A stretch of 26,392 nucleotides of DNA from JBPBQZ01 sp050955105 (GTDB taxonomy: Bacteria; Pseudomonadota; Gammaproteobacteria; Burkholderiales; Burkholderiaceae), in contig JBPBQZ010000043.1 in the NCBI GenBank assembly GCA_050955105.1, positions 1 through 26,392 on the forward strand, in the 5' to 3' direction. The notes beneath the pieces are model-generated. The model saw nothing but the letters and a program-made list of their open reading frames with translations, was not told where the DNA came from and did not search any database. Positions within the stretch are counted from its first letter, which is position 1. Each line of letters starts with the position of its first letter. The translations under genes were made by a program, and so were the position numbers. Positions 22,718-26,392 of the stretch are shown piece by piece.

Positions 22718-23833
22718 ATGCGACCGCTTTTTGAGACGCTTGAAGACCGCGGACCGAAGGGCGCCGGGCCGGCGGCCGCCTCTTCCGGCAAACGTCTGGC
22801 TCACCATACGATTCCGATGGCGCACGCGCTCGGCTTTCTGCAAGGCGCGCATGACGCTGGCATCGACGTGCCTGGCTTGTTGGCGCGCCACGGTATTTCG
22901 CCTGCCATGTGCAAATCGCCGTTATCGCGCGTGTCGGTGGATCAGTTCTCCGGCTTGCTCAAGGCGTTGCGCTATCAGATGCGCGACGAAATGGTGGGCT
23001 TCTGCAGTGAACCGGTGAAGCTCGGCACCTTTGCATTGGTGGCCGCGCAAATGGTGCGATGCACGACGCTGCACGAGGCCCTCACGGTGGGTTTTCGCAT
23101 GTATCGGCTGGCGTGCGGCGATTTCAATGCGAGTCTGCGCGTGGCAGAGGATGGCACGGCGCAAGTCGTCATCCGTGAGCGGCAGAACGGCCCGCACGCC
23201 GGTTTCATCCATTGCGCGTTTCTGTATTGCATGGTGGGATTGGCTTCATGGCTGGTGCAGGAGCGCATCGCGGTAACGGCCGCGGGATTGCGCGCCAAAG
23301 CGCCGCCGGTGCGGCTCGGCGATGCCGCCAAACTGTTCGACGTGCCTATCAGTTTCAGCCAGGCCGCGAGCAGCCTCAGCTTCGATGCACACTGGCTGAT
23401 GCGTCCGGTACTGGTCGATCCACAAAGTTTGCGGCAGTTCCTGCGTGATGCGCCGGCTAGCCTGCTGGTGCGTTATCGCGATCGCAGCAGTGCCAGCGAA
23501 CAAGTGCGCGCGCGCCTGTACCGCGAGTTGGGCGGCGCGCTGCCGTCGCTGGAGCAAGTCGCCTGGGGCATGCGACTGAGCGCACACTCGCTGCGGCGGC
23601 GCCTGGCCGAGGAAGGCAAAAACTTCCAGCGTATCAAAAATGATCTGCGGCGCGATGTGGCAATTGAATTGCTGGTGCGTTCCAGCGTGCCGCTCACGCA
23701 GATCGGCCAGCAATTGGGCTTCTCCGATCCCAGCACTTTTCACCGTGGCTTCAAGTTGTGGACGGGTGTGGCGCCGGGCGAATATCGGCAGATGCATGGC
23801 GCGGCGGGCATTACACTGGGCGCTTCCAGATAA
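22718..23833 (+). CDS. AraC-family regulator, OruR/ArgR-like
   Basis: A 371-residue activator. The N-terminal ligand region (about 30-220, Arabinose_bd-type, with FLQGAHDAGIDVPGLLARHGIS and GFCSEPVKLGTFAL) matches the OruR/QbsR/FeaR-like branch of large AraC proteins. The C-terminal DNA-binding domain (about 265-355) has both helix-turn-helix units: SLEQVAWGMRLSAHSLRRRLAEEG and PLTQIGQQLGFSDPSTFHRGFKLWTGVAPGEYR, the latter being the family signature. GGAAGG 6 nt before the ATG sets the start. It is divergent from the PaaG-like gene and precedes the KirBac gene by only 15 nt, which is odd company. Its natural target is most likely the crotonase gene upstream. Confidence 0.92.
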   Translation: MRPLFETLEDRGPKGAGPAAASSGKRLAHHTIPMAHALGFLQGAHDAGIDVPGLLARHGISPAMCKSPLSRVSVDQFSGLLKALRYQMRDEMVGFCSEPVKLGTFALVAAQMVRCTTLHEALTVGFRMYRLACGDFNASLRVAEDGTAQVVIRERQNGPHAGFIHCAFLYCMVGLASWLVQERIAVTAAGLRAKAPPVRLGDAAKLFDVPISFSQAASSLSFDAHWLMRPVLVDPQSLRQFLRDAPASLLVRYRDRSSASEQVRARLYRELGGALPSLEQVAWGMRLSAHSLRRRLAEEGKNFQRIKNDLRRDVAIELLVRSSVPLTQIGQQLGFSDPSTFHRGFKLWTGVAPGEYRQMHGAAGITLGASR

Positions 23834-23848
23834 CAACAAGCTCGAGCG

Positions 23849-24766
23849 ATGATCGATCCGCGTACCGCATCGTCCGTTGAGAAATCAAGGTCGCACAAGC
23901 CGTATCGCAAAATTTCCATCGACGGCACCCACTACGTCGTCACGCATGGGCTGCGCGCACATTTCTGGCAAGACATTTATCACAGCGCGCTGGTGGTGCG
24001 CTGGCCGACCTTTTTCGCCTGTGCCGGCTTGTTCTTTTTGATATTGAACGCTGCGTTCGCATGGTTGTATTCATGCGGCGACCATCCGATCGCGAATCAG
24101 GCGCCGGCGGGATTCCTCGGCGCCTTTTTCTTTAGCGTCGAGACGCTGGCTACCGTTGGCTATGGCGATATGCATCCCGATTCGCTCTATGGGCACAGCG
24201 TGGCCACGCTAGAAATCTTCGTGGGAATGTCGTCCGTGGCGTTGGCCACCGGCATGATATTCGCGCGTTTCTCGCGACCGCGTGCGCGCATCATGTTTGC
24301 GCGCCATCCGGTGGTGCACACCGTGGATGGCCGCACTACGCTGATGGTACGTGCGGCCAACGAGCGGCAAAACGTGATCGTCGAAGCCACCGCCAGAATG
24401 CGTCTGCTGCGCTCCGAATTCACCCAGGAAGGTGTGCCGATCCGCCGCATCTACGATCTGCCGTTACGGCGCGAGCACCATCCGATTTTCCTGATCGGCT
24501 GGAGCATCATGCATGTGATCGATGAGCACAGCCCCTTGTATGGCGAAACCATCGAATCGCTGGCGCGCGTGCAGGCGACGCTGCTGTTGATGGTGGAGGG
24601 GGTCGACGAAACCACTATGCAGCCAATGCAGGCGCGGGTTTCATGGTCGCATGAGGAGATTCGCTGGCAGCACCGTTATGTCGATCTGATGTACGAAGAG
24701 GATGGCATCACACATCTCGATTACACAGCGTTCCACGACGTCACGCCGGTGGTGCCTTCGCAATAA
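23849..24766 (+). CDS. KirBac-type inward rectifier potassium channel
   Basis: Prokaryotic Kir channel of 305 residues, very close in sequence pattern to KirBac1.1 of Burkholderia pseudomallei. Slide helix about 37-48 (RAHFWQDIYHSA), outer helix about 52-76, pore helix and selectivity filter TVGYGD (102-107, in VETLATVGYGDM), inner helix about 115-140 (LEIFVGMSSVALATGMIFARFSRP), then the immunoglobulin-like cytoplasmic domain (HPVVHTVDGRTTLMVRAANERQN; HPIFLIGWSIMHVIDEHSPLYGE; RWQHRYVDLMYEEDGITHLDY). Length and domain order are complete. It conducts K+ across the inner membrane. The gene starts 15 nt after the AraC gene, so it may be read through from it, although no functional link is evident. 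No strong ribosome site is visible. Confidence 0.96.
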   Translation: MIDPRTASSVEKSRSHKPYRKISIDGTHYVVTHGLRAHFWQDIYHSALVVRWPTFFACAGLFFLILNAAFAWLYSCGDHPIANQAPAGFLGAFFFSVETLATVGYGDMHPDSLYGHSVATLEIFVGMSSVALATGMIFARFSRPRARIMFARHPVVHTVDGRTTLMVRAANERQNVIVEATARMRLLRSEFTQEGVPIRRIYDLPLRREHHPIFLIGWSIMHVIDEHSPLYGETIESLARVQATLLLMVEGVDETTMQPMQARVSWSHEEIRWQHRYVDLMYEEDGITHLDYTAFHDVTPVVPSQ

Positions 24767-24830
24767 GCGTCGGGCAGCATGTGGTGCGATGACGACGCTG
24801 CGGCAGTCGTCGAGAAAATCGCGATTCCGG

Positions 24831-24836
24831 TACACT
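24831..24836 (+). promoter_or_regulatory. Possible -10 box of the doxX-like gene
   Basis: TACACT in the context CCGGTACACTCCGCG, about 105 bp before the DoxX start, resembles burkholderial -10 boxes. The -35 region at 24807-24813 (TCGTCGA) is poor. Confidence 0.3.
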
Positions 24837-24940
24837 CCGCGAGATTGTCGGCGGTGTGTTGCCGATGAGCGTTGCGCGGGTCGGGCACGAAAGGCGACTC
24901 GGTCGGGGCTCGACGACCTAAACTCTCTCAAAAAAAGATC

Positions 24941-25354
24941 ATGCGAAATACATTCTTTGAGCAGCAAAAAGACGGTCTGCTTCTGCTTGCCCGCATCCTG
25001 CTGATGTTGCTGTTCATCATCTTCGGATGGAGCAAATTGACCGGCTTCTCGGGCACGGTTGCCTTCTTCACCGCCGACGGCGTACCGCTGCCGGAAATCT
25101 CGACGGTGATCGCCGTGGTGATGGAATTCTTCGTGGGCATCGCATTGCTGGTGGGATTCTGGACGCGGCCGCTGGCACTGCTGATGGCGCTGTACACATT
25201 GGGTACGGCATTGCTCGGTCATCACTTCTGGAGCATGACCGACGGCGCCCGCATGATGAACGAAATCAACTTCTTCAAGAACATCAGCATCATCGGTGGC
25301 TTGTTCGCGCTGGCAGCCGCCGGCCCGGGACGCTATTCGATCGACAAGCGTTAA
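24941..25354 (+). CDS. DoxX family membrane protein
   Basis: A 137-residue inner-membrane protein with four hydrophobic helices (about 13-33, 52-73, 76-95 and 108-127). The family pattern is clear: LLLARILLMLLFIIFGWSKLTGFSG, then AVVMEFFVGIALLVGFWTRPLALLMALYTLGTALLGH, and a C-terminal NISIIGGLFALAAAGPGRYSID. DoxX/YphA proteins of this size are of unsettled function; some act with redox enzymes or oxidative-stress defence. The ATG at 24941 is chosen because it begins the conserved core; an upstream TTG (24872) is less likely. No good ribosome site; an A-rich run precedes the ATG. It stands alone between KirBac and the convergent LivF gene. Confidence 0.9.
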   Translation: MRNTFFEQQKDGLLLLARILLMLLFIIFGWSKLTGFSGTVAFFTADGVPLPEISTVIAVVMEFFVGIALLVGFWTRPLALLMALYTLGTALLGHHFWSMTDGARMMNEINFFKNISIIGGLFALAAAGPGRYSIDKR

Positions 25355-25358
25355 GCTT

Positions 25359-25387
25359 GCCGCATCTGCGCGTCGGCATGATGCGGC
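25359..25387. other. Hairpin between convergent doxX-like and livF genes
   Basis: GCCGCATC (25359-25366) and GATGCGGC (25380-25387) are exact reverse complements with a 13-nt loop. It begins 5 nt after the DoxX stop. No T-run follows on either strand; it may serve as a weak bidirectional terminator. Confidence 0.4.
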
Positions 25388-25417
25388 GCGCGGATGCGAA
25401 TATGCGTCACGAAGGCA

Positions 25418-26227
25418 TCATTCGCCGAGATAAGCGGCGCGCACCTTCGGATCATCCAGCATGGCTTTGGCATCGCCAGACATCGTGACGAGCCCGGAGT
25501 CCATTACATAGCCGCGAGTCGCCGCCTTCAGCGCCAGGCGAGCATTCTGCTCGACCAGTAGCACCGTCAGGCCTTCCTTGGCGATCTCGCGTACCACCTC
25601 GAAAATCTTCTCGACCATGATCGGCGAAAGCCCCATCGATGGCTCGTCGAGCAAGAGCAATTTGGGACGGCTGATGATGGCGCGCGCCATTGCCAGCATC
25701 TGTTGTTCGCCGCCCGACAGCGTGCCGGCGAGTTGCGAGGCGCGTTCTTTCAGGCGCGGAAAGAAGCCGAACATGCGCTCGACGTCTTGCTGAATCGCCG
25801 CCGTGTCGTTGCGCAAGTAGGCGCCCATCTGCATGTTTTCGAGAATCGTCATGCGCGAGAAGATGCCGCGGCCTTCCGGCACCATCGCCAGCCCACGCTT
25901 GAGCAATTCGAAAGAGGGCACGCCCTTGATCGATGCGCCGCGATAGATGATGTCGCCGCCAGCCCAGCTCTTGATGCCGGTAATGGCCTTCATGGTGGTG
26001 GTCTTGCCGGCACCGTTGGCGCCGATCAATGTGACCAGTTCACCTTCGCGCACTTCCAGGTCGACACCTTTGACGGCCTGGATGCCGCCGTACGAAACTT
26101 TCAGTCCCTTTACTTGCAGCATTGCACCGCCGGCATGCGGGCTGGCTTCCGTATTCGTATCCGTCACCGAGATGCTGCGTGCATCGGCAATATCGACGTC
26201 CGGTGCGGGTGTCAGGTCGGTGCTCAT
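25418..26227 (-). CDS. livF: High-affinity branched-chain amino acid ABC transporter ATPase LivF
   Basis: ATP-binding subunit of a Liv/HAAT importer, 269 residues from ATG 26227. Walker A GANGAGKT (69-76), Q-loop region, signature LSGGEQQ, Walker B LLLLDEPS and switch His replaced by the Gln/Asn pattern VEQNARLAL, all typical of LivF. The family core starts at MLQVKGLKVSYGG (residue 36); the 35 residues before it are an Asp/Thr/Ser-rich extension. The longer start is preferred because its ATG overlaps the livG stop (TGATG), giving translational coupling; the ATG at 26122 is the alternative. It works with LivG, LivH, LivM and a periplasmic binding protein to import branched-chain amino acids or related compounds. 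Confidence 0.95.
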   Translation of the reverse strand: MSTDLTPAPDVDIADARSISVTDTNTEASPHAGGAMLQVKGLKVSYGGIQAVKGVDLEVREGELVTLIGANGAGKTTTMKAITGIKSWAGGDIIYRGASIKGVPSFELLKRGLAMVPEGRGIFSRMTILENMQMGAYLRNDTAAIQQDVERMFGFFPRLKERASQLAGTLSGGEQQMLAMARAIISRPKLLLLDEPSMGLSPIMVEKIFEVVREIAKEGLTVLLVEQNARLALKAATRGYVMDSGLVTMSGDAKAMLDDPKVRAAYLGE

Positions 26228-26392
26228 CAATGCACCCCCGCGCCGAGATAGGCCTCGATCACTTTCGGATCTTTCTGCACGTCGTGCGGCAGCCCCTCGG
26301 CGATCACCTTGCCATAGTCGAGTACCGTCATGCGATTGCACAATCCCATCACCAGTTTCACGTCGTGCTCGATCAGCAGGATGGTCTTGCCG
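26227..26392 (-). CDS. livG: LivG, C-terminal end (partial, runs off the window)
   Basis: The last 54 codons of a LivG-type ATPase. The visible part begins GKTILLIEHDVKLVMGLCNR, that is, the switch-His segment (IEHDVKLVM) after Walker B, and continues MTVLDYGKVIAEGLPHDVQKDPKVIEAYLGAGVH to a TGA at 26227-26229. IEHDMxxVM and VLxxGxxIAEGxPxxVxxxPxVIxAYLG are hallmarks of LivG. The stop overlaps the livF start by one base. The rest of the gene, and presumably livM/livH, lies beyond the right edge. Confidence 0.92.
   Translation of the reverse strand, partial: GKTILLIEHDVKLVMGLCNRMTVLDYGKVIAEGLPHDVQKDPKVIEAYLGAGVH

Noticed and set aside
1..26392. Mobile elements, CRISPR arrays, tRNA or rRNA genes
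   Set aside because: I saw no transposase or integrase, no regular spaced repeats and no cloverleaf or rRNA-like segment; short inverted repeats present are best read as operators or hairpins.

Overview
The window reads as a chromosomal segment of a Burkholderiales beta-proteobacterium. The clues are a Burkholderia-type trimeric porin with a C-terminal Phe, a KirBac1.1-like potassium channel, CreA, a LivG/LivF pair, fairly high G+C and many CoA-catabolism genes. I found no rRNA, tRNA, CRISPR array, insertion sequence or phage gene.

Layout. 1-3025: outer membrane and envelope genes (porin behind a leader of about 490 nt, a small basic secreted protein with a good terminator, and a minus-strand pair of a small secreted protein and CreA). 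3294-5910: a two-gene operon of an ACAD10/11-like acyl-CoA dehydrogenase and an FMN-dependent 2-hydroxyacid dehydrogenase. 6088-7057: a DUF427 protein and a NemR-like TetR regulator behind a promoter whose -10 box lies in a perfect 9+9 bp inverted repeat. 11546-7058 (minus): nitronate monooxygenase-like flavoprotein, a thiolase-like protein without thiolase catalytic residues, and a secreted type-B carboxylesterase. 11918-15160 (plus): alpha/beta hydrolase, a short remnant of an acyl-CoA ligase, SDR, enoyl-CoA hydratase and a MarR regulator. 15358-19006 (plus): an orphan Liv-type binding protein, a second SDR, a zinc alcohol dehydrogenase and a cupin. 21478-18998 (minus): a DHA2-type MFS exporter and a TetR regulator with basic tails. 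22429-21614 (minus): a PaaG-like isomerase/hydratase, divergent from an OruR-type AraC regulator (22718). The right end holds KirBac, DoxX and, on the minus strand, LivF and the end of LivG.

Together, positions 3294-23833 look like an accessory catabolic island. An imported or ester-linked carboxylic acid or alcohol could be hydrolysed (carboxylesterase, alpha/beta hydrolase), oxidised (two SDRs, ADH, FMN dehydrogenase) and handled as a CoA thioester (ACAD, two crotonases, thiolase-like protein). Four or five local regulators (two TetR, MarR, AraC) suggest separately controlled modules. The substrate cannot be read from the sequence. No intact CoA ligase is present, and the only trace of one is the 25-codon remnant at 12851-12928.

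The most useful signals are the TetR operator/promoter at 5999-6045, the CoA-ligase scar, two further candidate operators (11761-11790 and 15246-15259), several enzymes with altered active sites, and a G+C-mosaic exporter gene.
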